DNA of 64,000 nt from Brevipalpus yothersi (GCA_003956705.1 QZCP01000062.1:62001-126000), one strand, 5' to 3'; positions 39,541 through 51,590 are shown, counted from the first letter of the stretch. Translations and numbers: made by a program. The notes: generated from the sequence alone by a model not told the origin.

Positions 39541-41436
39541 ATGAATTATCAAGCATATCATCATGATACAATCGTAGATACTGGATAATCAATGATTCCA
39601 AAGTTAACTCTTTACTGTTATTCAATCAAATACGAAAATATGGTGATAGAAACAAAGAAATATGATTGATATTCAAATTTTATCTTTTTTTTTCGTTTAT
39701 TGATTCAGAGAAAAAGTAATTTTTCATCATCTTGATTTTCGAAAATCACACAAAATCAGATATATATCTCATGACCAAGTTTGAATGATCTCACAATTAA
39801 GTGTGTTCATTTTGAGAATGGGTATTGATTCGATTTCCGTAAAAGTATCTCATATATTTTCAGGGAAAATAATTCAATATCTCCACTCTGTTCGCACCCA
39901 AGCTTACTGAACAGATAGCAGAAATTATCTGATTCAATTGTGTATCTTATTTCCCAATCTTTATGTATTTCTAGTCATTTAACTTTCTCTACCTCTGCTT
40001 ACCTCTCTCTGATAGAGTGTTGATCTTAATTACATCATGTGTATGTAAATATACTCAAAAACAAAAAAATTTTGATGGCATCTGAAAAGTACAGAAGCGC
40101 TCGAATTGAAGTGAGGAGTTTTTTCAACTCACGATTCGACGTTCCGAGTTTGCTCTCAAACACCTTTTAATCAAATCAAATCAAATCTGATTCCTTTAAA
40201 ATCTCCAAACCTAATTCTCAAAACATATATGTATATGTATATTTATATTCTGTTTAGACGCTTTTTCCTACACTTGTCAAAGTTTCTCTCTTTCTCTTGT
40301 TTTAATACCAGTTGAACTTATACTTATCAAACGCACAGACAAATACATGAACCAGAAAACCAGAACCAACCAAAAAAACTCCTAAACCAAAAACATTATT
40401 TCTCATCATGATTGATTGTGAAAAATCAAAGATGAGAGAAGAAAAATATTTATTTTAACTTCCCTTGTGATTGCTGTGCACAATTAATGGCTGTGAATGC
40501 AAAGCAATATTGATTCCAGAAAAAAAAGAAAGAAAGAAGAAAATGTATTGTCTGGTATTATTATCGATATTATTATTATTATTATTGGTGTACCATGAAG
40601 ATAATAAATAAATTTTTCGAACCGAAATATCATGCTTTCACTACTTGATTAGCCATAGAAAATTGATTATCTATTTTCTTGGATCCAGAAAAAGCTTCCA
40701 CATATCATCTGTTGTTGACTAAAATATTTAGCACCATTCTTGGGCCCCTATCAAAATTTAACCGCCACAAACATGATAGAGTAATTCATCATCCTGATCC
40801 AAATTTAGCCAAAAAAGTGGTATAAGTTTGAACCTGTTAAGTGCCTATGGAAGAAGAAAGAAAATTTTTCCAAAGCAATTTCGGTTGGTGAAGATATAAT
40901 CAGACCAGAAACGAGAGCAAAAGAAAAAAGATCCGAAAATATATTCCTCTAGAATAAAGTCACTCATTCGTGGAAGCAATTATAATAAAACAGGTCGACA
41001 TTGGTGGCGATATTTTGGGAATAAATATGTGAATATATATTTATGAATTTTGACTAGATTCCAGCTCAATTTTTCTCCTAGAAGAAGGATTTTGTCATAA
41101 AATTTACATTCAAATGGTTATGAACTAAAATATTTTTCAGGGCTTTTACAAACAACAATATATTTGGTATGTGTGAATATAATTTTCTAGTCGAATATTC
41201 CAGTTATCTCTGATTATTTTGTTGACACACAAATTCACATCGAATTATGGATGATCTTATGAACTAACAATCAAGATTGCTCTTGTTGAAACGATAAATA
41301 GTATATGAACTGCTCAATGGTAACATTGTGAATAGAGAAGGAGAAAAGGAGAGAAAAAACAAAAGCATGATCAAGTGTGAACAAAAAAAATAACATTAAA
41401 GGTTGACCATGTCCAAAGTGTGTGATTTAAATGAGA
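39541..41436. other. intergenic, no gene seen
   Basis: AT-rich sequence downstream of the secreted-protein gene. It includes an (ATT)n run at about 40568-40586 and an AATAAA at 40603-40608 that could end that gene's transcript. Nothing else is recognised. Confidence 0.5.
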
Positions 41437-41826
41437 TCATTTTTCGTGAGCAAGAAAAGGGATTGAAGCTCTCCATTGGGTTTGTCGAGTCAAAACGTAA
41501 ACCAATCCACTTTCAGTACCATTGGATGTGACAGTTGCTAATGAGCATCCATATTCTTTTCTCAAAAAATTAACCAACGATAGAGCATACACTTTGCATC
41601 CCAAAGTGAATCGATACACAATATCGTGTCCACCAAAACTGACAATCTCTTCCCGCTGTTTCATGGCTCGCTCAGTGTTCCGATCAAATTTGACACTTCT
41701 ATCGTGTTCAAATTTGATGGCAGCTTCATCCAAAAATTTTACCAGCTCAGTACTACTCTCATCATGATTGATGATGATTTGATAGCAAATGTTATCACCA
41801 GTTGCAAAAATGACAATAAATCCCAT
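41437..41826 (-). CDS. unrecognised 129-residue single-exon protein
   Basis: An ATG-started open frame of 129 codons with balanced amino acid composition, unlike the low-complexity frames around it. The protein starts MGFIVIFATGDN, has alternating hydrophobic stretches (ICYQIIINH, VYRFTLGCKVYALSLVNFL, GLVYVLTR) and a charged centre (EHDRSVKFDRNTERAMKQRE). The pattern suggests a small soluble alpha/beta fold. I see no signal peptide, membrane helix or known motif. It lies alone between the secreted-protein gene and the dynein gene. It may be a real small gene or the last exon of a longer one; upstream no clear acceptor was found. Confidence 0.5.
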   Translation of the reverse strand: MGFIVIFATGDNICYQIIINHDESSTELVKFLDEAAIKFEHDRSVKFDRNTERAMKQREEIVSFGGHDIVYRFTLGCKVYALSLVNFLRKEYGCSLATVTSNGTESGLVYVLTRQTQWRASIPFLAHEK

Positions 41827-42562
41827 GTTAAGAAAACAGGCAAAAATAAACTCTCAAAAAACACTGGATGAACAGTTGAAAATTTGAAACAAAGCAACAA
41901 CGAAAATTTTCCGAGAAGAACTTTCAAATTTCAAACGTTTATGTAACTCAACCAAACAGTTGATTCTGAAGACTACACTGAAGTGATTACCACTCTTTTC
42001 TACACCACTTTATTGGCACATTATTTTTAGTGTTCCTCTCTCTCTCCCGTGTTTTGGTTAGTCTCTCTTCTTCTCTCCCGAAAAAATACGAAATACGAAA
42101 TATTAAGAACTAGAGCTAAGAACTATAAACAAGCAGAACAACAACTTCGACGCATAATCAACTAGCTTACGAGTAACTAACCGAGCAATCCATAATTTTG
42201 AACGTGATAAGATGGTACCATGATAGCAGTAGCTAACGAAGTATGATTAGTATATGGTAGTGGTGGCATGTGTTTATTTGAATAAAGGTTTTGGGTACAG
42301 AAAGAAGGCTTTTCGATCTTGTGTTTTGGGTAAGAGGAAAACTTGGATTGAAATCAAATTATGTGTGCAATGCTCTAGGAAAAGGGAAGAGAAAAATTCA
42401 TACGATGATGGGACTTTCTCCAAGAAAGTAAGTCAACAGAGAGGTTAAAAAGAAGGAGAGAGTATCAATGACAATAATTAAAGTGTTCAAGAAAATGATA
42501 TGTGGGCAGAATTCATGGGAGAACTGTGAATGTTCCAAAAGTTTGGGAGAATGCGCTACTGA

Positions 42563-42612
<50 letters not shown>

Positions 42613-43120
42613 CTAATTATCTACTCCTCCTCTTTCAGTTGTGTAACCTCTTGTGAAACGAATATACTTGTAAACAAAGAGTGTAAACACTTAGTCTGCC
42701 TTCATTCATCAGTTAATCTCAATGCAAAATCGAGTCTTGCTTCAAACTAGCTTCACAATCATATCAGGACATCCTTGTGACGTAATGAGACACACAAGCT
42801 TCTGATTTCAAAGAGAATTTGCATCCTCGGGAGTTGGAAAGAATAGTGATCCATGAAGTTCGAAGAGAAAAAGATACGTTCTCAAGAAAATATCTTGGTA
42901 AGAATCTCACCTTCCGTGATATTCTGAGATCGTTCCGATATCAGATCACTCATTAAAGACTCAAGGCACTAAAATTAAAAACATGAGAAAATAAACAAAA
43001 AAGACTGATCGAGATCTACACGATAATCGAACAGCTCGTAAGAGGAAGGAAAAAATCAGAGAATTATCAACCTGCTAATAGAAATTCTGTTTATTTATGA
43101 TAGTTTTACGTCTCAATTCA
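41827..43120. other. intergenic with (GA)n tract at 42566-42608
   Basis: AT-rich sequence with one 43-bp GA microsatellite. The frames through it (Glu-Arg repeats) are not genes. It holds the 3' untranslated region of the dynein gene and probably the promoter of the 129-residue gene. Confidence 0.55.
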
Positions 43121-46100
43121 TTAACGAAGAGATTGACTTGAAAAAGGTGATAAATTAGATGACATACTAGAGTAAGCTACATCACTTTTTCCATCTACCA
43201 TATCCGTTTCAACTTTGTTCATCTTGAGTTCTTGAAGAGTATGAACAAGACGTGTAGACTCATCTCCTTTTGGATAGGCAAGTTGCTGAAAGGAAAGAGA
43301 AATGAATAATTTGAGCACTTACATGATATTCAAACTTTGTTAAGCATACCTCTCCAACATCGTAGATGTGTATTTTACCATAATCATCTCCGATGGCTAA
43401 TTGAGTACCGGAAGGAGTCCATAAAACTCGATTGAGAGCTGGATTACCCTCAATAACAACTGAGGCGGTGGGAAGCTCTGTGTCATTGTTGAGATTCCAA
43501 ATATCGGCACGACCCATTCCATCCACAGTTGCAAACAATGCTGGATGCAATGGAGACCACCTCACATCGTAAACATATTCACAATTATCTTCAAAGGAAT
43601 GTAAAGCACTACAAGTTTTGTCTTTAGAACTCCAAAGCTTAACAGTCCAATCAAGTGATGAACTTAAGAATAGATGTGAGAAATCGATCTGAGTATCGAC
43701 TGCATGGCAGTCAACATTTGTGATAGGACCTTGATGTCCCTCGAAAACACCTAAAACTCCTGCTTTAGAATCGTGTCGACAGGCTGTGTAGACAGCTCCT
43801 TCTTCACATCCGAGAATAAAGTTATTAGATTCCCCTACAGGAAAGGAGATGGAAGTGACGGCCACTGTTTTCGATTGTTTTGGGGTTAATTCCATGGTAT
43901 CTTGAGGTGAAGATAACATATCTAGACTCCAAGAGCAAAGTTTCCCATCAGTAGAGACAGAAATCAAATTATGAGCATTTTGTGTTCCTACAACTTTTAG
44001 GCAATAAACGGGATGTGTGTGAGCTGCTGCTGAGAGAGGGCTACGCTGAACAGGCGTCCGTTTGTTTGTCCGATTGTCCCAGAGAACAATCTGACCGGAA
44101 TAAGTTCCTCCAAGTACAAGATTAGGGTGGAACTTGGCGAAACAGACAGACATTAAAGGCGATTGACAGTGAAATATATACTCTGGAGTGTCTTTTTTAA
44201 ATTTCAAATTCCAAATTAAGCAAACACCATCAGGATCTGTGGGCGAGTCTTCATTATTATTGTAGGCGACAGCGAGAAGCTCGGGAAATTGTGTTGACCA
44301 GTCCATACAGGTGACTGTTCGATTTTTGGACCACTTTTCATCGAAGAAACACTTGTTGAATGACAGACTGGCTCCACTTTGGTCCTCACTAGGATAAAAA
44401 TGGGATTGATGAAAGATTGTTGTGCTTCAGATAATTGCCAGACAACTTACTTCTCAATATCTTCTTTGGCACCAGAGTAATCTACGAAAATATCGGGAGA
44501 CTCATTCCAGTAAAGAGCTTTTTCAACAATTCGGATGGCTCTGTCAAAAAATTTCTGGAACCCTTCACTATTCATTATTTGTAATTTTTCCTCTTCAGTT
44601 AGTTCTTTTTTAACTTTTGGCGGTGGTCTTATTTCTTTCACTACTTCTAAAGAAGTACGAGCAGGCTCGACCATACCGACGACTGGGAGTCCACTTCGTT
44701 CATTGGATGTTTGCCGTGAAGTTTTTGGGAAAATATCAGTGTTGTATTGTAGAGATGAGCCATCAGCATCCTCTTCTTCGTGTCCATAATGGTCATAGGT
44801 AAGCACTGATACCAAAAAATCACAAATCAATAGATTGAACAATAGTCATATCGAATAATCAGGACATATCGTAAGGGATGCAAATAACGATAATAATATT
44901 GATGAAAAAGTTAATAATGGAAAATGAGTTAGAACCAAATGAAGCAAAAAAAAGTCATGGGACCAAATACAGAGGGGCAGAAGAATCCCAGCCACTTAAT
45001 AATAGAACAAAAACCAAACTGACAAGATGGTTGATAGAAAAGCAATGCATCTGGTGAGAGTAGTTGGATTAAAACAAATTTACAGACCAAAATTAGAGTG
45101 GGATGAAAAAATTAGTCTATTAATCAGAAAAACCGAACAGGTAAGTGCGGGTACTTTTACAATCAATTTTAATTAGATTTATCGGGGGAGAGAAACCTAC
45201 CTTGAAACTCATCCTCCCATTCTAAAAAACCAATGTTATCAGTGTCTTGGAGTAAGGATGGAATAGATTTGCGACAAATCGATTGGGTTGAGTAAAGATA
45301 AGTGCGTTCAGGTAAAAATTTCAGGTGAAGAGGATTTTCATTTCAACGATTCATAAGATTTGTCAATGGTTAAAAGATTGAGAGAGAAAGAGAGAGAGGG
45401 GAGAGAGGAAACGAGGAAGAGATTTTGAGAAAGTATAGGGTTCTCAATGAATATAGTTTGAGGTTACTCTTACGGGGTGGAGGAAATGGATTAATTTCAA
45501 AATCGAAAAGTCTCAAACAATATATAGACAAAATGCAACAAGAAAATAATGTACCTTCATCCCAATGAATGACTTTGATTAGCATGGTTAGCAGATGGGG
45601 AGGTGAGAGAAGAAGAGAAAGAAAAAAGTTTTTTTTGAGAATAGAAAAGATGATGGAATGAATAGTTTCTCATGAATCTCAGAAGTCTAGCATTAGATGT
45701 GGTTAGTTTTTGCTTGATTTGTTCTGCCGTTGAATGATTGTTTGATGGGAATGAATTTTTTCTTATATACCTACCATAATAACCCAATTCATGACCACCT
45801 ACTCGGAAGAGAAGAAAAAACAATCAATTAGAATTGAAAAATGCAATCAGAGACAAACTTAAGAAGTTAATAATCACATGCAAAGCAAAGTAAAGATAAA
45901 GAGTGTTAGGACACTTGGACAAGAATTAGAAAGAAGAGAATAACCTTTCTTCCTCGATCCATCAGATTCTGAGGGAATCCCTTTGTGAGTGAATTGTTTT
46001 GTGGGTGAATCATGGCATTCGAACAAATCGAAATGCAGTTAAAGAGAGAGAGAGAGAGAGATAAGGAGAAAGAGTTTGTCAAGCATCATTCTGGCCAGAA

Positions 46101-46778
46101 GAACCATCACCAATTTAATCTCATCATTTTTCCCATACTTACTGTCCCTCTCAGAGCCTACAGTTTGTGTTTGCTTATTGTAAGTAACACTCTCTTTGGG
46201 TGGAATGTTTACATCCTGAATATGATGCACTAGGGCCAATTTAGGGCTTGTCTTTTTTTGCACTTCTCGATCACCGGATGAAATATTTTCTTGAGATATT
46301 GATGGAACACCATCAGCTCTTTCGGTTGTGGGTGTTTCCACTGAAGGACTTAGAGCAGCAACAGATTCTGAAACGGACAAATGTGTACACACAACATTAG
46401 AATCAAATTGTTCATCAACCGTGACAATCAATAGTAGTAGTGTGAAGTACACAATGCTTACCTCCGATTGTTGCTATACCAAGTTGAGCTAGAATTTGAT
46501 CTGCATTGGTCCTCAATTCCGCTGATGAAGTTGGAGCCCCACCGGTTTCAAGTTGAAGCTAAACCATTGAGAGGACAAAATTCACATCATGATTAATTTG
46601 GAATTCACAAACAATTTATCATTCCTTTATCACTAAGGAAAAACAATTGCTCAACATCATTTACAATACTTACTCCAAGAGCTCTTGATTCCTTCTCCTT
46701 CTGACGACGCTCTTTCTCCTCTTTCAATTGGGCTAATCGAGCCTTTTTACGTTCTAATTCAGCTCTCCGATCAGCCAT
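43121..46778 (-). CDS. DYNC1I: cytoplasmic dynein 1 intermediate chain
   Basis: Scaffold subunit of the dynein motor; it binds dynactin through its N-terminus, light chains in its middle and the heavy chain through its WD40 domain. Constant exons: 46674-46778, 46462-46558, 46143-46367, 44451-44805, 43350-44388 and 43121-43285, which give 661 residues; four candidate microexons could add up to 29. The N-terminus (MADRRAELERKKARLAQLKE) is the dynactin-binding coiled coil. VTYNKQTQT contains an exact LC8 motif, KQTQT, at 132-136. ELTEEEKLQIMNSEGFQKFF and FFDEKWSKNR are family signatures. The WD40 part has GGTYSGQIVLWDNRTNKRTP, AAAHTHPVYC, EGHQGPITN and DWTVKLW. The C-terminus after QLAYPKGDE is unlike the usual acidic-Ala ending. 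The gene is head-to-head with GST kappa. Confidence 0.96.
45201..45221 (-). other. candidate dynein microexon D, 21 nt
   Basis: GGTTTTTTAG precedes 21 nt encoding about WEDEFQ, followed by a good GTAGGT donor. Phase 1 at both ends. Signals are the strongest of the four. Confidence 0.6.
45555..45572 (-). other. candidate dynein microexon C, 18 nt
   Basis: A branch-point-like CTAAC and an AATCAAAG acceptor precede 18 nt encoding about IHWDE, followed by a GTACAT donor. Phase 1 at both ends. The acidic-Trp character resembles microexon D. Confidence 0.45.
45775..45798 (-). other. candidate dynein microexon B, 24 nt
   Basis: A pyrimidine-rich tract ending CCGAGTAG precedes 24 nt encoding about GHELGYY, followed by a GTAGGT donor. 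Phase 1 at both ends, so it can be included or skipped without a frame change. Confidence 0.55.
45945..45968 (-). other. candidate dynein microexon A, 24 nt
   Basis: An acceptor CCCTCAG precedes 24 nt encoding about SDGSRKK. It enters and leaves in phase 1, matching the flanking constant exons. The donor (GTTATT) is weak, making this the least certain of the four. Confidence 0.4.
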
Positions 46779-47344
46779 CTTACATTCAATTAAAATTTTT
46801 TCTTCTAATTAATCCACGAATTTCAAAATTAAAATAAAATAAATTAAAACACATAGAAAAAAGAAGAGAGTTCAACAGCTACTGTTGCCAGTTTTTGAGT
46901 TTTGCCAACATTAATTCATAAACATTACAGCTTATGTTGAGAGGCGCGATATTCGTACTCAATGCGTGCATGTTGTTGGAAGTTCATGGTTAATAAATGT
47001 TCATCACGAACATAATCAATGATTAATCATTACAATTTGAACAAATTTTTTCATCAATTAACTAGATTAATTCAACCTGCTCTGAGCATTGAGTGATCAT
47101 CGATCGATTTTGAAGATCCCAGTTTCTAGGTTGATACATCACACCGGCAAGTGTGTTGACTTTTTACGTAAGTTTTGGAGACATGATAAAGTGGTTTTGA
47201 GGCGTTGATTTTTCCTGATGCTTGGTGCTTGAGATTGTCGGTTGATGAGATTATTAGGATTGTTTTTGCTTTAATTTTAGTAATTTGGTTTTGGTTACTT
47301 GTTGTTTTTGGTGATTGGTGAGGGTGACTGTTGACGCGATCATA
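46779..47344. promoter_or_regulatory. divergent promoter region, dynein IC / GST kappa
   Basis: 566 bp separate the two opposing start codons, short enough for a shared bidirectional promoter. No core elements can be assigned by eye. The sequence is AT-rich and lacks the GA tracts seen elsewhere. Confidence 0.5.
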
Positions 47345-48101
47345 ATGGCCGGCACCAAGTTCCCAGTGAAATTATTTTATGATATTATATCACCGTATTC
47401 ATGGCTTGCTTTCGAAAGTCTATGTAAATATCGTGGATCATGGACAAAAATGGATTTAATCTTGAAGCCATGTTCAATTTTTCTTCTCTTCAAAGAGAGT
47501 GGCAATCCTCCACCTCTCTTTAATCCACTTAAATCAGCTTACATTGCGAAAGATTGTTCTCGAGCATCAAAAATTTTCAATGTTAGTACTTCATAATGAT
47601 GAAACAATGATTGAATATGATTGTGAACGATTATATTTTTGGTTTCAGGTGCCATTGAAGTTTCCATCAAACTTTGCTGATTTGGCTGTCAAAAAAGGCT
47701 CACTCAAAGCGATGCGTTTCATCATGGCAATTGATGAATTGACCAATGGACAATCAACCGAAGCCATATCTCGCCACTTATGGCGAGCTGTATTCACCAA
47801 TGAGCCTGGCAAAGACATAACCGATGTCAAAGTTTGGCTAGAAGCTGGTGAAAATGCTCAAATCGATAGAGCAACCCTTGACAAAGCAATTGAGCAAAGC
47901 AACAGCGAAGTGATCATAAACAAGCTCGTCGAACAAACGAAAGAGGCCGTCAAGCATGGTGCCTTTGGTCTTCCAACTATGATTGTCGAATCACCTGATG
48001 AGTCTAAAATGCTTTTCGGTTCGGATAGAATTGAACTTTTGGCCTATCTGATTGGTGAAAAATATCAAGGTCCTTGTCCTGTATCTAAATCAAATTTGTA
48101 A
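47345..48101 (+). CDS. GSTK1: glutathione S-transferase kappa
   Basis: Kappa-class GST, a DsbA-like thioredoxin-fold enzyme that conjugates glutathione; family members act in mitochondria or peroxisomes. Two exons, 47345-47581 and 47649-48101, with a 67-bp intron in phase 0, give 229 residues, close to the usual 226. VKLFYDIISPYSWLAFESLC near the start carries the SPYS motif with the catalytic Ser at position 16. LPTMIVE after HGAFG contains the conserved cis-proline, and MLFGSDRIELLAYLIGEKYQGP is the family C-terminal signature. The C-terminus SNL is only weakly like a peroxisomal signal. The ATG was preferred over an upstream in-frame TTG. The two exons are in different frames of the genomic sequence, as expected with the intron. 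Confidence 0.95.
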
Positions 48102-48482
48102 TCGAAATCAAGCCTATTCTAATCGGTTCATCGGTAACATCTGATACGCTTGTTTGTTGTTACGTTTAAATCAGTCAAAACAGTTTCCTGTCCAACTACA
48201 CATTAGTTTTTGACATCTTTTGATATGAATTGTAGTGACAAATGATTGTATGAACCCTTTCTTATGATTACGGTATAACAAATTAATCAGTGAAAATAAG
48301 TTTATTACATGATTCAATTCATGCGCCACTCTATCAATTCTGGTTTCGGTTTACGGTTTGTTTTTGTTTTGAAACTCTCTTCACTTTGTACTGTTCACAC
48401 ATGATGATACGATGTCGGTACACTCACAAGTGTTTTATGTGGTTTATCATCGAATTAGTATGATTATGTGGTCATAATTAAG

Positions 48483-49229
48483 ATGACAAAATTAGAGGAG
48501 GAATTATTAAGGTTTCGTTTATCGAAACAAAAGAAGGAAGAATGTGATCAATTGCCTCAAGCTTCGACAACACCATCAACATCAACTTCTACTCCATCAT
48601 CATCATCGTTACCCGTTCTTAAGGATAAAACAAAGTGCCTTGATGAATCAGAACCAATTAACAAACCGACAATTGATGAGCCTGAAGAAATTGTTCCATC
48701 ATCATCATCATCTACCACTACTGCTACCAACACCAATGTGGTAGCTACAATTAACAGCAATCCCAATACCAATAGAAATACCGATAATCTAGTCAGCGAT
48801 TTTGCTCGCGATTTTTATTCTAGTGGATACAATTATGGACACTACAATAATTATGATTTCGATTATGATCAATACGATTTCGATAATATCGGCGGTGATG
48901 ATGGATATGGGTGGGAAGATGACGATTACTTAGAGGAAGAAGACGATGATGATGAATTTATATGGACAAGAAAAGACGTCTTCACGATGATTTGTAAAAT
49001 ATCATTTTATCTCGTTCTTCAAACAATCGCATTTATACATGAATTTGGTGCTGTTTTTTTCACCATCTCTCTACTCATATTTATATGTACCAATTTAAGT
49101 GATCGTCCAAGAATGGAGGGTGAACCAAGTGCTTATTCAGTGTTTAATGATAATTTTGAGCCAATCGAAGGAACAGTAGATGCTGCCACATTGCAGAATC
49201 AACTTTTCTTTGGATCTCTCTGGTTTTAA
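48483..49229 (+). CDS. SAYSD1: SAYSvFN domain-containing protein 1
   Basis: ER membrane protein of the SAYSD1 family, which in mammals associates with the translocon and UFMylated ribosomes in translocation quality control. Single exon of 248 residues, starting at the ATG at 48483 rather than the upstream in-frame GTG. The family name motif SAYSVFN is present exactly at 216-222, followed by EPIEGTVDAATLQNQL, which aligns with the family C-terminus. A hydrophobic hairpin lies at about 166-205. The N-terminus (LEEELLRFRLSKQKKEE) is a basic helix, as in relatives. Between them are Ser/Thr/Asn-rich low-complexity sequence and an acidic, Tyr/Asp-rich block (about 105-160), which make it longer than the human protein. 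It lies 382 bp after GST kappa on the same strand. Confidence 0.9.
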   Translation: MTKLEEELLRFRLSKQKKEECDQLPQASTTPSTSTSTPSSSSLPVLKDKTKCLDESEPINKPTIDEPEEIVPSSSSSTTTATNTNVVATINSNPNTNRNTDNLVSDFARDFYSSGYNYGHYNNYDFDYDQYDFDNIGGDDGYGWEDDDYLEEEDDDDEFIWTRKDVFTMICKISFYLVLQTIAFIHEFGAVFFTISLLIFICTNLSDRPRMEGEPSAYSVFNDNFEPIEGTVDAATLQNQLFFGSLWF

Positions 49230-49506
49230 TCATATTCTCACAACCTGGTCACTTTTTTATCGTTAATTTTGTTCATATAAATTCATTCCTCATGGTTGAT
49301 TGTAGAAAAAAAATTTTTCACACTTAATTTTATTTACATAATTTAGCTATTTTGCTATCGCAAATGATGATTGATCAGTAAAGAAGGTGGAAAAATAATT
49401 GCTGACAATCCAAAATTCTTTATCAATGGCAATAAGTGATGATAATAAATTGTCTTCAAAGCATTTTTGATCGTTTTCTTTTCTCTTTCGTCAAAAGTTA
49501 TATCTT

Positions 49507-50169
49507 TCAGCCCTCAAAATCAGATGCTGGCTCTGGAAGTTTGCCTTCCATCAGATTATGATGCAACCAGAACATATAAATCATAAAACCAACAGAGAAC
49601 ATTATCCAAATGCTAATGGCAACATGAAATGCATTTTCTTTGTTGAATTCTTTTTTCATTTCACTTCCAGGATCAACTAGAGAAGAATTTTAGAAGAGAA
49701 AGCAAACTTTTAGCAAATTATTTGACTAATTTATTTTACTGAACTTGGACACAAAATGCTATCCGAAATACTCACGTCCAAAAATGAAGACAACCAAAAA
49801 ATTGAGCATAAATGTTAAAAAGGCAATATTAAAGTAAGCTGATATCATGAGAAAAAATCGATTCGAATATCTCAGTGACATGTGAAAGCAAAGTGCTCCT
49901 ACAACATGGAATAATCCAATGGTGCCAACAATTTGAAGATGTGTCTTGTCCGGATAAAATACGGACATTAGGCTGACACCAACCGAAAATATTCCAGCTA
50001 AGCCAGTTACACATGAAATAAATCTAAGATCTCTTAATGTTATTCTCGTTTTTCTTTTACTCGCAATCACTGTGAACAATGGATCATGGGCATGTTTCAA
50101 TATATTCTGCTCTGTCCACTTTACCGATGATCGTTTGATTTGTTTTGCCTTCTCTTTCACATTATCCAT
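49507..50169 (-). CDS. unrecognised four-helix membrane protein
   Basis: Two exons, 49776-50169 and 49507-49676, with a 99-bp GT-AG intron in phase 1, give 187 residues. The N-terminus is basic and hydrophilic (MDNVKEKAKQIKRSSVKWTE). Three helices follow in exon 1: about 47-70 (ISCVTGLAGIFSVGVSLMSV), 78-101 (IVGTIGLFHVVGALCFHMSL) and 106-131. Exon 2 adds a loop, a fourth helix (VAISIWIMFSVGFMIYMFWL) and a short acidic tail ending PASDFEG. Both termini are predicted to lie on the same side, probably cytosolic. I do not recognise the family. The gene converges on SAYSD1, with 277 bp between the two stop codons. Confidence 0.75.
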
Positions 50170-50759
50170 AATTAAAATCGAACTGTATCTCCCATCAGAA
50201 TGGAAGTGTTCATCAGAAATAAAATTAATTAATTACATCAATTTGGGTGTAAACATAAAGGATTCTAATGATAATACAATTGTACTTTAATCAAGGGACC
50301 ACATTTGATTGGGACCATTCTCTTTCTTCTAGACTAAACATGAATCAGTTGAAGAATTCCTCCATACAGTGGCATAATCGAAAATCGGTGGAATTCATTA
50401 TCCAAAAATTATGAGGTAGGAAAAATCTGTTCCGTTCGATTTGATGATGGAAAATAATTAAAATTCAACGATATTGTCACACTTTCAGTATAGAAGAAAA
50501 AAATTCTTTTGACATGCTCAACTTTCAATTGGATCCATACATTTTCACTTTATTACCGTTTATTATGCCACATATCATAATAATATTGAATTGGTGATTT
50601 ATTGATATTCAAATGTCCCAAACAATCGATATTCCTTGGTGATATTATTGTTATTATTATTATTATCATTGTTATTGCTATTGGTCAGCAATCTTTGCAA
50701 TCAGTACATGATATGAGCCCAGCTTGGACTCATGTCCACCTTTTTCAGTCTTTAGAACC

Positions 50760-50922
50760 GATTCCAAAGGCCATTGGAATCACAATGACCACGGAGCGTG
50801 TCATTGATTCATATTGATAGGGAAAAATTCAAATTATCATGATTATGATGCTGATTGGCCCTGTTGCCTTGTATACACAAAAAATATGTGCCAATATGAT
50901 GAATCACTTGGTGGACCAAGTG
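50760..50922. other. pair of short perfect inverted repeats
   Basis: GATTCCAA (50760-50767) pairs with TTGGAATC (50774-50781). CACTTGGT (50905-50912) pairs with ACCAAGTG (50915-50922). Both are near-palindromes within a locally complex, GC-richer patch. Confidence 0.7.
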
Positions 50923-51114
50923 GCCTACAGTCAACTAGATCGCTTGCCGATCGGGACCAAATTGTTGTCCATCTATGCTAACTATACTGACTGGCCTGGA
51001 CTAAACAAATCGATTTCCAATGAATTGCTTTCCGTTCCTCGTTTGTTTACTATAGTCCAGAGATTTTATTGTGTTTGTGTATATACATGTTGACTTCTGT
51101 GGAATACTTCCGTC

Positions 51115-51118
<4 letters not shown>

Positions 51119-51159
<41 letters not shown>
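51119..51159. repeat. (GA)n microsatellite
   Basis: Pure GA run of about 41 bp. Confidence 0.95.
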
Positions 51160-51163
<4 letters not shown>

Positions 51164-51590
51164 GATATGAAAATCTGGAAACAAGTGAAAAGCAGCCAAA
51201 TTGGAGGAGGAGAAAAAGAATCAGCCGATAAGCCATAAAGTACCCTCAAAAATTGGGGAACTACAGTGATCGAATGATAGTCTCAATTAATATTGATCAG
51301 CTGAATACGATGAATCGTAAATGAACAATTTGCCTTGAAATTTTTCTATTGTTCACATCGAGAAGTAGGAATAAATTCTTCACCTACATTCATTTCATGT
51401 CAAAATTTTTGGACCCAATCAATAATAACGATAAGGCATTCCCAATAGAATTGTCAAGCAAACTTTAGCAATCTTTTTTCGCGCTCAATCCTCATTCAAT
51501 CGGTCACTCATAGCCTATATAGCAGTCAGGACTCTTGTTCAAAGTATGGACACAACGCAAATTGAGCGAGTAGGTCACTTATTGGGTGCT

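Noticed and set aside
43388..44789. Plus-strand frames opposite the dynein and CAF-1 exons
   Set aside because: They are antisense shadows of well-supported coding exons.
50839..51093. 84-codon plus-strand frame near 50.9 kb
   Set aside because: The peptide looks less repetitive than neighbours but has no family resemblance, no splice context and ends in sequence leading to a GA tract. Treated as non-coding.
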